DNA from: Tritrichomonas musculus
Taxonomy: Eukaryota; Parabasalia; Tritrichomonadida; Tritrichomonadidae
Length of the DNA: 64,000 nt
NCBI GenBank assembly: GCA_039105265.1
Contig: JAPFFF010000005.1
Location: 1,969,501-2,033,500, forward strand
Direction of reading: 5' to 3'
Shown piece by piece: positions 41,150-51,528 of this stretch. The position numbers and the translations under genes are program-made. The notes beneath the pieces were generated by a model that did not search any database, was not told the origin of the DNA, and was given only the letters and a program-made list of their open reading frames with translations. How positions within the stretch are numbered: position 1 is the stretch's first letter; each line of letters starts with the position of its first letter.

Positions 41150-44100
41150 ATGAATAATCATATACCATCGATTAGGCCTAGCGAATGCGATGACTTTAAA
41201 GGTTTTTTTTCATTAAAATCTGCTACTTTTGATAAAATTATATCTAGTACAAATGATCTCGAAAAAGCTACTTCTGAAATCATGCTACTTCTCAGCAACA
41301 ATGCTGATTCTATTACAATTGAACAATCTGAAAAAGCTTTTGCTGAAACAATTACCACACTTGAAATGGCCCTTAGTTCAATTATTAATTACAACAAAAT
41401 GCAAAAATCGCCGCAATTACGTTCTATTGTAGCGAATTCATCAAATAATTCTGCTGTGTTTTCACTTTTTTATGATTATGTTCAGCTTGCCATCAAAGTT
41501 TATAACCAGAAAATTTTTTTTAATCCTTCTTTTTTTTCGTACATTATTTTTTTCACAAATTTGTTGTCTTGCTACATTGAAATTTTTCAAAATCCAAGTC
41601 CTACTGTAAGAAAAAAGTTTCAAAATTCATGGAGTGATTATTATTCTATTTCAACTCGAATAACTAATTTTAATGAAGAAATTGGTATTCCTCTTGAATT
41701 TTCTAAATTTGATCGTTCATTTGATGCATCAGAAATACAAAAACTAAAAAAAATTGTGGAGAATAGAATTTATGATATTATTCAATCATTAAATGTAGTA
41801 AAGAAAGATATTCAAGAACTAGATAAAGAAAATACCAACGCATTAGTTAAAAATATGATAATCGATTTAAGGACTTTACGTTCTCATTTTTATGATATGC
41901 AAGAATATTCAAGTAGCTCAGATCAAGGCTTTATAATTGAAAAATTAAGTGCAATTAATTCATTACTGGCCACACTAGAATCATGCGTAAGCTTTTATAA
42001 TTTATATGAAATGACCAACAAGTTAAATGTTTTAATTAGAAATGACGTTTTCGTATTACCAAATGATATTATTCAAAATGATTATAACAATTGGGTTTGC
42101 TTTAGATTATCAATTCAAGCTATTCATTTAAATTTAAAATTAATAACATTAATTCGGTATTCAATGCAAGTACCCGACGAAAAAGTTGAAATTTGTTATA
42201 GGATATCAAAATCGATTATCTCATCAATTGAAAATTCATTAAATGACCCCAAATTAACCGATCTTATAAAGCAATTTATTGATAACATGAAGCAATTGCA
42301 ATTGGTAGATGATAATGCAGTTTTTGAAAAATTTATTACTTTTTATGAAGAGCAATTGATGAATGTGGAAAAACGTTTTGAAGAAACCAAAGAGCCAGTT
42401 GACAAATTTTTCTTGAAAGTGAAGAGCTATTTCGATAATTTTAAGTCATCCTGGAAAAGATTCAAGGAAAACAGAAATTTGGTATATGCGACAAGTTGTT
42501 TTAGTTTCTTTTCAAATTTTGAAGATTGCTATCGTGATATTAAAAAGAAAAAGGTAGGTGATTTCTTTAAAATTAGTGAAAGTTTGTTCAATGTTAGATA
42601 TTATATTGATTTGAACATCACATATTTTTCAGATCTTTCACTTCTTCGAAACATTCAAAACATCTCTGCTCGAATTACCAAAAATCCGATCTTTTATAAT
42701 ACAATAGAAAGACAACGTAATTTGAGATCAATTTGGAATTCAATATTGAATTCGATTAGTGCAATCTGTTTTGATAATTCCGTCATCAAAGATAATGATT
42801 CAAATATATTTCTTTGTTTCTTTAAACTTTTTTTGAAGGTCTGCCTAACTGTACTAGATCTGAATGAAAAAGACAAAATGGACAAATTTGGTGATGTTAT
42901 ATCATTCATTTTAACATATTTCCCTCAGTATGAAATGATGAAAAGAGCTATTCCAATTGATAGTTTTATTAATGAATTACGCATTTTAATTGGAAATATT
43001 CAAATGAAATCAATAAAAATTAATGATGTTGTTTTCGCACCTGCTGAAAAGAAGGAGCTCAAGATCTCTAGTCAAATAAAAGAAGCTGCTGATGTGACAC
43101 TTGTTAAGTTTTATGAATGCGAAGTGGAAATTGTTGAAATTTCAAATGCATTAAAACACCTCGAAACGGTACGACAAATTATCCGTTTCTTCCTTAAATA
43201 TAACTCATTCCTCAACAGTTTCAACCTTCATTCAACACCAGAAACATCAAATGAAAAATTTATGAAAGCATCATTTACCGATAGCTTTTCTTTATTTTCA
43301 AACGAAATTATTTTCATGTTAAAATCAGACAATCTTAAAATCGACATCTCTCCAAGCTTTTTCAAGGAATGGCTCGGATTTATGCGATCAATAATTCTTA
43401 ACGAATTAATGGACAGAAAAGAAACTTTTGCAAAAATGACCAATCAAATACCTTTCATAGACTATTCCAGAGTAATTCGCAAAGCCCTTCTCAATTACCA
43501 AAAAATTAATGCAATGGTATCCAAAGCTATTTACAGTCTAAAAATTTCTCATTCTAAAGAATCTGAAATCATGCTCCAAAGCATCAAAGATAAAGAAAAG
43601 AAATACAATGAAGAATCATTGTCATTAAAAATGCTAATGTTAAATTTAATTGTATCATTTAAATTTGAAAATATGAACACCGAAACCAATTTAATATCAG
43701 CCATATTAAATATATCCTCAGAGTTATATCAACAAATTCAGAAAAACTGGATCAAATTGATACAATTTTTTAGATTTTATGAAAATTTCTACAAATTATT
43801 AAAAGTAACACAAGAACTTCGAAATGACTTCAAAATTGATAAGAAAGAATTTCCTAGTGGGCTTTGTCAATATGTGAATCTTGCCATGTGCATCAATCTT
43901 TCACTCCTGGAGATCAGCAAATCAGATTATATATCGAATGAACTCAAAATGATTATTAATGAATTCAATGAGACCATAAGGAGGACCAATTCGCTTTTCA
44001 GGATGTTATTGATCGAAAACGTTAAAGTGCTAGAAGAAGCGATATATATCCCCATCATTCTCAAAATGCAAGATCTTGAAAAAGCTTTAGTTCAAACAAG

Positions 44101-45745
44101 CATTCTCCAGTTTACTAATAAAGTAAGGACTATATTTGTCCATGCTTTGCCGATAATTGCGTCTGTTAGCACTGATCAATTCTACTCGCGATGTGAAGAA
44201 ATGGTGAAAGACATTTTATCGTTAGTTGACAGTATTGAAGACGACAAGATTGAAAACAAATTTAATATTTTGTACAACATTAAGTGTAAAATTAAGCCGT
44301 TTAAGCAATTTCAAGAACCGTTTTTAATTGATTTTTACAATCAATTAAAAATATCCGTTAATTGTGAATTGAATTTATCCTTTATAAAAAGTTTGATAGC
44401 AATTCACAATCTTTTTCTATTGAGCATAACTTCTGATAATCAAAGAATCACTTCACTTCTCTCCTCAAAAAGTTCATCATTTCACAAAATTAACAATTTG
44501 CCTCCGATATGTCAAATTCCAGAAATCACGCAAAAATTTGACTACATCATCAACAAATACTGTTTTCAGAAAAAGTTCAAAACCGTTGACGATAATGGTG
44601 AAAATAATGACCTCTCCAAAATATTGTCAAGTTTGGCTTCAAATTTAATGAACGTTAAATTGAATGCTGAATTATGCATCCCTGAAATCATATCGTCTTT
44701 GAAATTTGACAACCTGAGTCTGTCAAATGCGAAAGCATTGATTTCCAACTACATGAAATTGAAAAGCGTATATCAAACAAAGCTTGACAATTTGAACCAG
44801 ATCAAGCAAGAGACGCACGAAATTAAGCAGAAGCAAGAAGAGAAATTGAATAGACTCAAAGAAAAACTCATCTCATTGAAACAAGAAGAATTCAAATTGA
44901 GATATGAACTTAAAAACTTGTCAGAAATTGAGAAGCAGCAGCAAGAATACTTTAGGAAGCCGGCCTTAGAGAACCTCAAATGGGTGAAGGAAGTTCACTC
45001 TTCATTCATTTCAAAATTCGGAGAAAAAAGGAAGTCCCTTAACCCTGTCATTCCCGAAATTAGAAATGACCTTAGAGAAGGTCAAAATTCTTACCCGTTG
45101 CCAGTAACGTCAAAAGTGACATACGATAAGATCATCGAAATAGAGCAGCGCTTCCAGAAGACATACGAGAAGAATAAGTCACTCTGGGAGAAGGCTAAGG
45201 TCTTCTTTAATAGCAGCGATAATTTCGATAATGAGGTGAAAATTGAAAGAAAAAGTGAGGTGAAAATTGACCATGAAAAAATTGGTGAAACGTTGCTCTC
45301 AAATGTGGAGATTTCAAAGGAATTCGATTCTAACGTCCAAACCGTCTATGAACTGTTTAAACGATCAAATTTCATTCAACAGCTCCTCTTCTCTTCGAGC
45401 GAAAAAAATGAAAATGGATTTGTAAACCATTCAAATTTGTGTTCAATTAGTTCTGGCTTGAGCTCTTCGTCTTCGTCGTCAAACTTGCAACTAAGCAGTC
45501 AGAGCAGTGGAAATATAAGCGGTGGTATAAGTACAAGCTTCGTCGGAGGCTCTGTTGACGAGGAAGACATGCTCGGCTTGATTGACGCTTTCAATGATGA
45601 ACTTTTTGATAGGTCTATGAAATTTTATTTCATTAATAAAATCCTGGCAAGAAAAAGTATGAAGAAATCGAGAAGGAAAATTAAAATCAAGAAATCAAGA
45701 AAAACTGCTTTGAGCCAAATAATCGAAGGTGAAAATCAACAATAA
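41150..45745 (+). CDS. Very large helical protein, unknown
   Basis: A 1531-residue protein from the ATG at 41150. An in-frame ATG at 41078 would add 24 residues but would leave only 30 bp to the divergent gene. The bases before 41150 contain TCAATTTTCC, so the later start is preferred. Most of the chain is predicted helical, with Lys/Asn/Ile/Phe-rich composition and no repeats. A strong coiled coil runs at about 1205-1285 (IKQKQEEKLNRLKEKLISLK). A Ser-rich disordered stretch lies near 1433-1465, and a very basic tail (KKSRRKIKIKKSRK) near 1502-1520. No enzymatic domain was seen. It could be a scaffold or cytoskeletal protein; no homologue is recognised. Confidence 0.85.
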   Translation: MNNHIPSIRPSECDDFKGFFSLKSATFDKIISSTNDLEKATSEIMLLLSNNADSITIEQSEKAFAETITTLEMALSSIINYNKMQKSPQLRSIVANSSNNSAVFSLFYDYVQLAIKVYNQKIFFNPSFFSYIIFFTNLLSCYIEIFQNPSPTVRKKFQNSWSDYYSISTRITNFNEEIGIPLEFSKFDRSFDASEIQKLKKIVENRIYDIIQSLNVVKKDIQELDKENTNALVKNMIIDLRTLRSHFYDMQEYSSSSDQGFIIEKLSAINSLLATLESCVSFYNLYEMTNKLNVLIRNDVFVLPNDIIQNDYNNWVCFRLSIQAIHLNLKLITLIRYSMQVPDEKVEICYRISKSIISSIENSLNDPKLTDLIKQFIDNMKQLQLVDDNAVFEKFITFYEEQLMNVEKRFEETKEPVDKFFLKVKSYFDNFKSSWKRFKENRNLVYATSCFSFFSNFEDCYRDIKKKKVGDFFKISESLFNVRYYIDLNITYFSDLSLLRNIQNISARITKNPIFYNTIERQRNLRSIWNSILNSISAICFDNSVIKDNDSNIFLCFFKLFLKVCLTVLDLNEKDKMDKFGDVISFILTYFPQYEMMKRAIPIDSFINELRILIGNIQMKSIKINDVVFAPAEKKELKISSQIKEAADVTLVKFYECEVEIVEISNALKHLETVRQIIRFFLKYNSFLNSFNLHSTPETSNEKFMKASFTDSFSLFSNEIIFMLKSDNLKIDISPSFFKEWLGFMRSIILNELMDRKETFAKMTNQIPFIDYSRVIRKALLNYQKINAMVSKAIYSLKISHSKESEIMLQSIKDKEKKYNEESLSLKMLMLNLIVSFKFENMNTETNLISAILNISSELYQQIQKNWIKLIQFFRFYENFYKLLKVTQELRNDFKIDKKEFPSGLCQYVNLAMCINLSLLEISKSDYISNELKMIINEFNETIRRTNSLFRMLLIENVKVLEEAIYIPIILKMQDLEKALVQTSILQFTNKVRTIFVHALPIIASVSTDQFYSRCEEMVKDILSLVDSIEDDKIENKFNILYNIKCKIKPFKQFQEPFLIDFYNQLKISVNCELNLSFIKSLIAIHNLFLLSITSDNQRITSLLSSKSSSFHKINNLPPICQIPEITQKFDYIINKYCFQKKFKTVDDNGENNDLSKILSSLASNLMNVKLNAELCIPEIISSLKFDNLSLSNAKALISNYMKLKSVYQTKLDNLNQIKQETHEIKQKQEEKLNRLKEKLISLKQEEFKLRYELKNLSEIEKQQQEYFRKPALENLKWVKEVHSSFISKFGEKRKSLNPVIPEIRNDLREGQNSYPLPVTSKVTYDKIIEIEQRFQKTYEKNKSLWEKAKVFFNSSDNFDNEVKIERKSEVKIDHEKIGETLLSNVEISKEFDSNVQTVYELFKRSNFIQQLLFSSSEKNENGFVNHSNLCSISSGLSSSSSSSNLQLSSQSSGNISGGISTSFVGGSVDEEDMLGLIDAFNDELFDRSMKFYFINKILARKSMKKSRRKIKIKKSRKTALSQIIEGENQQ

Positions 45746-46139
45746 TTTTTTTATATCTATTATTAATTTCATTTCACTAATTATAAAATAGAATAATGTT
45801 GATGTTTTATTAAAATAAATTCTTTTAACAATTTCGCTTTATTTTATTTTTTTAATTATTTTTATTTTTATCAGCAAAGAAATTTCTTTGCTGAAAAATT
45901 TTTATATATGAAATATAATATATTAATAAAGAAAATGGTATCATTTGATTAATTTTAAAACGAATTTAATAGTTTTTGTTTTTAATGATTGAATGAAATT
46001 TATTTAATTTTAAAAATTATCTTTTATAATAAATAAATTAAAATAATTAAGTTACAAAAAAATAATTTAGCTGTATTTTAAGGCATATAAAAATAGTTTA
46101 TTTATTTCAGAATATTAATAATATTTTTGATTTATCAAC
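45746..46139. other. Intergenic between convergent genes
   Basis: A 394-bp AT-rich 3'-3' spacer. A small hairpin, CAGCAAAGAAATTTCTTTGCTG, lies at about 45872-45893. No gene. Confidence 0.5.
45872..45893. repeat. Perfect 22-bp palindrome
   Basis: CAGCAAAGAAA followed directly by TTTCTTTGCTG forms a perfect palindrome with 11-bp arms. It lies between the 3' ends of two convergent genes and could form a stem-loop in either transcript, perhaps at 3'-end formation. This is a guess. Confidence 0.6.
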
Positions 46140-48755
46140 TTAAGCCTTTGATGGAACAGCATGTGCCTTGAAGAACTCTTCTGCTTGTTTCTTTATTTCA
46201 GTATTTACAACTAATTGTTCCATTGTAAATGGCGTTTGTTTGATTGGATCTTTCAAATCAAGCAAAGATTCAACTGATGATCTATTCATAACAGTTCCAG
46301 ATGGCAAAGTAACTGGATCAAGGAGTAAATCGCATGAAATTGGATCTGTCAATTCAAATGGTATTTCAACATCATCAGGCAACACCAAAATATTGACTGA
46401 ATTATATGCATCTACAAATCTCTTAAAGGTTCTACATACATCTGAATAGTCTCTCTTTAGTTTGGACAAATTTTCCAACATGTTCATAGTTCGATTTAAT
46501 AAGTCGCTGGTGAAACCGTATTTCGGATCTACAAACATTTTCATTACTGTCTTATTGTTAATCAGCATTGAAATGAAAGTTGCAAATGAAGATAAAAAGT
46601 AATGTTCATCGTATTGAATGTCTTCAGGATTGTCTACATGTAACTTACCTGGTATTATTGATTTATTAAGTACAGCAACTGTTGTTTGTACGATATTTGA
46701 AGCTGATCTTTCTTCGAAAAATGCGAAAGGTGCGAAAGAAGCGATAGCTGTAACTAAATTGAAATAATCACGAACAGTTGAAAATTCTGATTTTATGTTG
46801 CGTCGAATTGATTCATTATCTTTTTGTATATTAAAATGTTTTGATCTCGTATCATCTTGTGAAATACTTTCATTTAATTGAGAGATTTCACCAAAGCAGT
46901 TTTGAATATAGAAAGTTAAATCGCTTAATAGGAAATATAAAAAGTTAGCATTTTCTTGATCTTTGTAATGCTTGATGAAATAATCACGGCATTCACGATG
47001 CTGCATCCAAAATTCCATAAGTAAAAGGCATGGAGTACGCATATTCATTTTGTCATAATATTCAGTGTGTGAGCCAGTTTTTTCAACACGTGAGAAGAAT
47101 TCAACAACAGCTGGATAAACTTCTTCAATGACGGTATCAGTGACAATTAAATGACAGTTTCCTCTTCCCATTGGTTCACGAGCAATACTTGCAAAGAATT
47201 GGACAATTTCTTTGGCAATCATTGGATTTCTGATATATTTCTTATTCATGAAAAGTGATGAGTCCATTTGAATAAACTCGAAAAGCTCATTATTTGAATT
47301 ACGAAGAAGGCCAACTTGATGATAAAAAAAAATTAATTTGGCACATGAAGATAATATATATTCAGGAAGACGTTGATATGCAATTGGTGGCCTTGCTGGA
47401 ACTTTTTTGGTCATACTGTTGTATTGTGCTGTTGTTTGAAGGAATTTCATTGCTCCTTTCAAGAAGTCGATCATTTTTGAAGACTTGAAATCCAAACATA
47501 AAAGAGCTTGAATTGAAAGTGATAGTTGTTTAAATTGTTTTTTAAGTGGATGATTGGGTTCAATCATAAGTTGGCGACCAATCCCTTCTAGAATGTTCAA
47601 GAAATTGACAGATGATAAATCAATAGCATATAATGTTGCAAAGAAAAAGTTTGAATCTGGTTTTGGTTTTTGTTCGCGAACTTGACTTAAAATTTGTTGC
47701 CATGATCTCTCATCTTCTAAAATTTCGTCATCGTTGTCGTTATATGATATTTTCATCGCGTTAAGTGTTAAATTGTTGGGATCTACCCAAGAATATCTTC
47801 CAACAACTGACAATTCATATTCATCTCCCATTGGAGCAAGTGTGTCTTGCATATATGGTGTGTATGGATTCGATTTGGCCCATTCTGATCGTTTGATGAA
47901 TGATATTTCCATTAATGTGCATTCAAAATTATATCGAGCCATCCAATAACTTTGATCATTTGCTCGGCGTTTCATATCAAGAAAGAAATAACGAATAAAA
48001 TTAAATGTTTTTTCTTGAGTATTTGTACGACAGCATAAAAGCATAATATTTTTAAGCTGAAGATAGTATGAGCTTAAAAGGTTTTCAAGAGAAGAAAGTT
48101 TGGCCATATTGAGATTTTCTTCTGTACCAAAATATTCATTAAAATCAAGAATTCCTTGGCCAACAGGTAAAACTGATTTCATAAACAGATTTGACATAAC
48201 CTGATAGAAAGTTGGAGATTGGCACAAAGCATACCTAATTTCGTCAATTGCTAAAAGATTATAAAAAACAGTTAACTCTTCCAAACTCTGGGCTAGCTTT
48301 GTTTGAAGAAATCTTTTTTCAAACTCTTGGAGGATCTGTAAGAAAAATGTAACTGAGCTATTGTCAGCATTAATTGTTGCACGAATAACATTTTGTAAGT
48401 AGCCTAATTCGTTAACATGGGATCGCATATATGTAACAAACTCATTGAACAACATATACATGTTATAATCTGAATAAAATAAATCTGGAACTTGAATTAA
48501 TGTTGGTAAATATCGGCATGCGTCGTTAACAAATCTTTGAACATTTTGTGTGCCATCTTTCAACTTTCCCATCTCAAGAATTAGTCTTAATGGGGAAATT
48601 TTTGTAAAATCGATGAGTGGAGCTAAAGTTAATATAAAATCATCAAAATCGCCACCTTGCATATCATAAATAATAAGACTCTTTAATGCACTAACTTTAT
48701 CTGTTATTGGAAGATTTTGAACGAAATTAACTAAAGTCTGGTTTGTTTGGGTCAT
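46140..48755 (-). CDS. UFD2: Ubiquitin conjugation factor E4 (Ufd2 family)
   Basis: An 871-residue protein with the E4 layout: a long alpha-helical core (Ufd2P core, about 100-780) and a C-terminal U-box at about 798-865. The U-box shows FELTDPISCDLLLDPVTLPS, the fold that replaces a RING without zinc ligands, followed by the typical DPIKQTPFT segment. Ufd2 extends short ubiquitin chains on substrates and works with Cdc48/p97 to pass proteins to the proteasome. The length is slightly below the yeast enzyme (961 residues), mainly at the N-terminus. No interruptions are seen. Confidence 0.93.
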   Translation of the reverse strand: MTQTNQTLVNFVQNLPITDKVSALKSLIIYDMQGGDFDDFILTLAPLIDFTKISPLRLILEMGKLKDGTQNVQRFVNDACRYLPTLIQVPDLFYSDYNMYMLFNEFVTYMRSHVNELGYLQNVIRATINADNSSVTFFLQILQEFEKRFLQTKLAQSLEELTVFYNLLAIDEIRYALCQSPTFYQVMSNLFMKSVLPVGQGILDFNEYFGTEENLNMAKLSSLENLLSSYYLQLKNIMLLCCRTNTQEKTFNFIRYFFLDMKRRANDQSYWMARYNFECTLMEISFIKRSEWAKSNPYTPYMQDTLAPMGDEYELSVVGRYSWVDPNNLTLNAMKISYNDNDDEILEDERSWQQILSQVREQKPKPDSNFFFATLYAIDLSSVNFLNILEGIGRQLMIEPNHPLKKQFKQLSLSIQALLCLDFKSSKMIDFLKGAMKFLQTTAQYNSMTKKVPARPPIAYQRLPEYILSSCAKLIFFYHQVGLLRNSNNELFEFIQMDSSLFMNKKYIRNPMIAKEIVQFFASIAREPMGRGNCHLIVTDTVIEEVYPAVVEFFSRVEKTGSHTEYYDKMNMRTPCLLLMEFWMQHRECRDYFIKHYKDQENANFLYFLLSDLTFYIQNCFGEISQLNESISQDDTRSKHFNIQKDNESIRRNIKSEFSTVRDYFNLVTAIASFAPFAFFEERSASNIVQTTVAVLNKSIIPGKLHVDNPEDIQYDEHYFLSSFATFISMLINNKTVMKMFVDPKYGFTSDLLNRTMNMLENLSKLKRDYSDVCRTFKRFVDAYNSVNILVLPDDVEIPFELTDPISCDLLLDPVTLPSGTVMNRSSVESLLDLKDPIKQTPFTMEQLVVNTEIKKQAEEFFKAHAVPSKA

Positions 48756-49180
48756 TTTGTCAATTTCTTGATTTAATAACTTTTTAAATGCACTTTTTAT
48801 ATTTTTTCTATATCTCGAGGACTCTAAAGAAAAATGCTTTCATAGAATCATTAATGAAAATATTAAATCGCTATTATTTTAATTGGCAATTCAAATTCCT
48901 ATATATAACCAAAATAGATAAATAATAATATTACAAATAAACAGCTAAAAATATAAGTAAATATGAATGTTCTTTTGATTCATTTATTATTACAACTTTG
49001 TAGGCGAAAGTGTTTGGTATTCCTTTGTAGCTAAAGATTGTAACTAATATTTCTCCACACTATTTGACTCCTCTTGTTTTAAATAAAAATGAGTATGAAA
49101 ATGTTGATATAACACAAGTTTGAGGAAAATTAACATTTATTTTGTTATTTTTACTAACAAATTTGTATATAAAAAAAAAA
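48756..49180. other. Intergenic, nothing distinct
   Basis: A 425-bp AT-rich spacer holding the UFD2 promoter side and the 3' end of the Sel1 pseudokinase gene. No motif was recognised. Confidence 0.5.
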
Positions 49181-51298
49181 TCATTCGTATCCATTATCCG
49201 CCGCCATTGTCATATAATGATTAGCTTCTTCTTTATTGGTAGGTATTCCATCTCCATTATCTAGCATGTAAGCATATGTCGCCATTGCATTTGTATCGCC
49301 ATTATCTGCAGCAAATTTATAATAGCGGGCTGCCTCTTTCTTATCAATTGCAACACCATCACCATTATATAGCATGTAAGCAAGGTTATTAGTAGCATCA
49401 ACATTGCCTTTATCTGCAGCTAATTTATAATATTTTGCTGCTTCTTCTTTATTCATTAAAACTCCGTCTCCATTAAACAGCATATATGCATAACTATTCA
49501 TTGCAATTTCATCACCTCTGTCAGCTGCTAATTTAAAATAGTTAGAAGCTTCAGCTTTATTAATTTCAACGCCATCATCTCCGTTATTCAGCATAAAAGC
49601 ATAAGTTAGCATTGCACTTACATTTCCACTATCTGCTGCCATTTTAAAATAGCGCACTGCTTCCTCTTTGTTAATATCAACACCATCACCATTAGATAGC
49701 AGATAAGCATAACTATTCATTGCATTTTCATCTCCATTATCTGCAGCCAATTTATAGTAATGAGCTGCTTCTTCCTTGTTAGAATCAATTCCATCATCTC
49801 CATTATATAAAATGAAAGCTAGAGTATTCATAGCATTTACGCTTCCTTTTTCTGCAGCGAGCTTATAATAATACACTGCTTGTTTTTTATCTATTGAAAC
49901 GCCGTCTCCCGTTTGCAACATATTTGCATAATTATACATAGCAGTTGGGTTGCCTTTTTCAATTGCCATCTTATAAAAATGAATCGCTTCTTCTTTATTG
50001 ACTGGAATACCTTCTCCAGTATCAAGCATATAAGCATAGCTATTCATCGCATTATCATCCCCTTTATCAATTGCCATTTTATAATAACGTGCAGCCTCTA
50101 CTTTATCAACCGAAATACCATTACCTTTTTTAAGCATATTTGCATAATTGAACATTGCTGCATCATTTCCTAAATCTGCGGCTAATTTATAATAATGCGC
50201 TGCTTCTTCTTTATTAACTGCAACTCCGTCACCCATTAATACCATATTAGCGTAATTATTCATTGAGTCAGTGTTTCCATTATCTGCCCCCATTTTGTAA
50301 TATCTTGCGGCCTCTGCTTTGTTCATCTCAATTCCATTTCCATCGTATAAAATATCAGCATAACTATTCATTCCTTTTATGTTTCCATTGTCTGCAGACA
50401 ATTTATAATATCGTATGGCTTCAGTTTTGTCACCTCTTTCGAAATGCATAAACCCTTGGAAGAAAAGAGCATCCATATCGCATTTTTCAAATAATTTGAG
50501 GAAAGCATCAAGTTCATCAAAATTGATTTCGCCAAAAAGTTTCATGAAACTTTTTTGAATGATGTAAAAACAGATTTCATAAAAAGTAGGTCTTTGGGTT
50601 GGATCTTTAGAAAGACACTTTTTGAAAAAAGACTGATTTGATTCACCTTGAATACTGGATATTTCAATAGGTGATGTTTTAGATGTAATTAATTCATACA
50701 TAAGGACTGCAAATGAATAAACATCAGATTTATTTGTATATGAATTTTTTATCAGATTTTCAGGAGCATCGTATTGAGTATTTGATTTTTCTCTGTTTAT
50801 TATTGGTAAGCAAATATTGTAGATTCGAGGATAATAATGATCATCAAGCAAAATATTCGATGGCGTAAAGTTTTGATGATTGATATTTTTTGAGTGCAGG
50901 TATTTCATACCAAGTGCAATACCAAGAATAATGATATACTTTGTTGTTCCTGTCCATTTATCTGACGATGATGTAAGCATTAATTTGTCAAGATACTGTG
51001 ATAGTGTCCCTTGAGATAAATATTCCATAATAACTGTTAAGGATGGCTCAGAATCAAAATTTGATAAGCTGTAGCCTAAAAAGTGTAGGACTGTTGGATA
51101 TATATCTTTTGAGAATTGTTTTATTTCATTTATTATTGTGTTTTCATTAATATGCTGATCATTTGTAGGTTTTATAACTTTTGCATCATATTTCTTTTGG
51201 GTTATTTTATCTTCAATTAAATAGTCTTTAGCAAACTGATCTTCATTAATTAGTTGTATGATTTTAAAATTGTTTAAGTCAACGATTAAATCATTCAT
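49181..51298 (-). CDS. Pseudokinase with twelve Sel1 repeats
   Basis: A 705-residue protein. Residues 10-255 form a kinase fold that keeps the ATP-site lysine (K40) and the APE motif (178-180) but has lost catalysis. The catalytic loop reads HQNFTPSN (141-148), with Asn for the catalytic Asp and Thr for Lys, and DFG is replaced by NIC (161-163). Residues 277-705 are one partial and eleven full Sel1 repeats of 36 residues (two are 37), with units such as AMNSYAYMLxNGDGVxxNKEEAxxYYKLAADxGD. The repeats form a right-handed helical solenoid for protein binding. They are nearly uniform, which suggests recent expansion. It is probably a scaffold in ERAD-like or signalling complexes. It neighbours a second pseudokinase (51529-53241). 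TCATTC lies upstream of the ATG. Confidence 0.92.
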   Translation of the reverse strand: MNDLIVDLNNFKIIQLINEDQFAKDYLIEDKITQKKYDAKVIKPTNDQHINENTIINEIKQFSKDIYPTVLHFLGYSLSNFDSEPSLTVIMEYLSQGTLSQYLDKLMLTSSSDKWTGTTKYIIILGIALGMKYLHSKNINHQNFTPSNILLDDHYYPRIYNICLPIINREKSNTQYDAPENLIKNSYTNKSDVYSFAVLMYELITSKTSPIEISSIQGESNQSFFKKCLSKDPTQRPTFYEICFYIIQKSFMKLFGEINFDELDAFLKLFEKCDMDALFFQGFMHFERGDKTEAIRYYKLSADNGNIKGMNSYADILYDGNGIEMNKAEAARYYKMGADNGNTDSMNNYANMVLMGDGVAVNKEEAAHYYKLAADLGNDAAMFNYANMLKKGNGISVDKVEAARYYKMAIDKGDDNAMNSYAYMLDTGEGIPVNKEEAIHFYKMAIEKGNPTAMYNYANMLQTGDGVSIDKKQAVYYYKLAAEKGSVNAMNTLAFILYNGDDGIDSNKEEAAHYYKLAADNGDENAMNSYAYLLSNGDGVDINKEEAVRYFKMAADSGNVSAMLTYAFMLNNGDDGVEINKAEASNYFKLAADRGDEIAMNSYAYMLFNGDGVLMNKEEAAKYYKLAADKGNVDATNNLAYMLYNGDGVAIDKKEAARYYKFAADNGDTNAMATYAYMLDNGDGIPTNKEEANHYMTMAADNGYE

Positions 51299-51528
51299 TG
51301 TTTAAAATCCTAAGAGATTAATCTCTATAAAAAGTTTGAATGAGTTTTCACAAAAATTGAATAGTTTATAATAATTTTAAAAAGATTTGATATGTTAAAA
51401 GCATATTCATAAATATTCACAAAATTTTATTTCCACCGCCAACTTTTAATAAATTATTCAGCAACAGTTATATATATGATCATAGACTGCATCTTAACAA
51501 AATCAATATAGATGATTATATATCTTAA

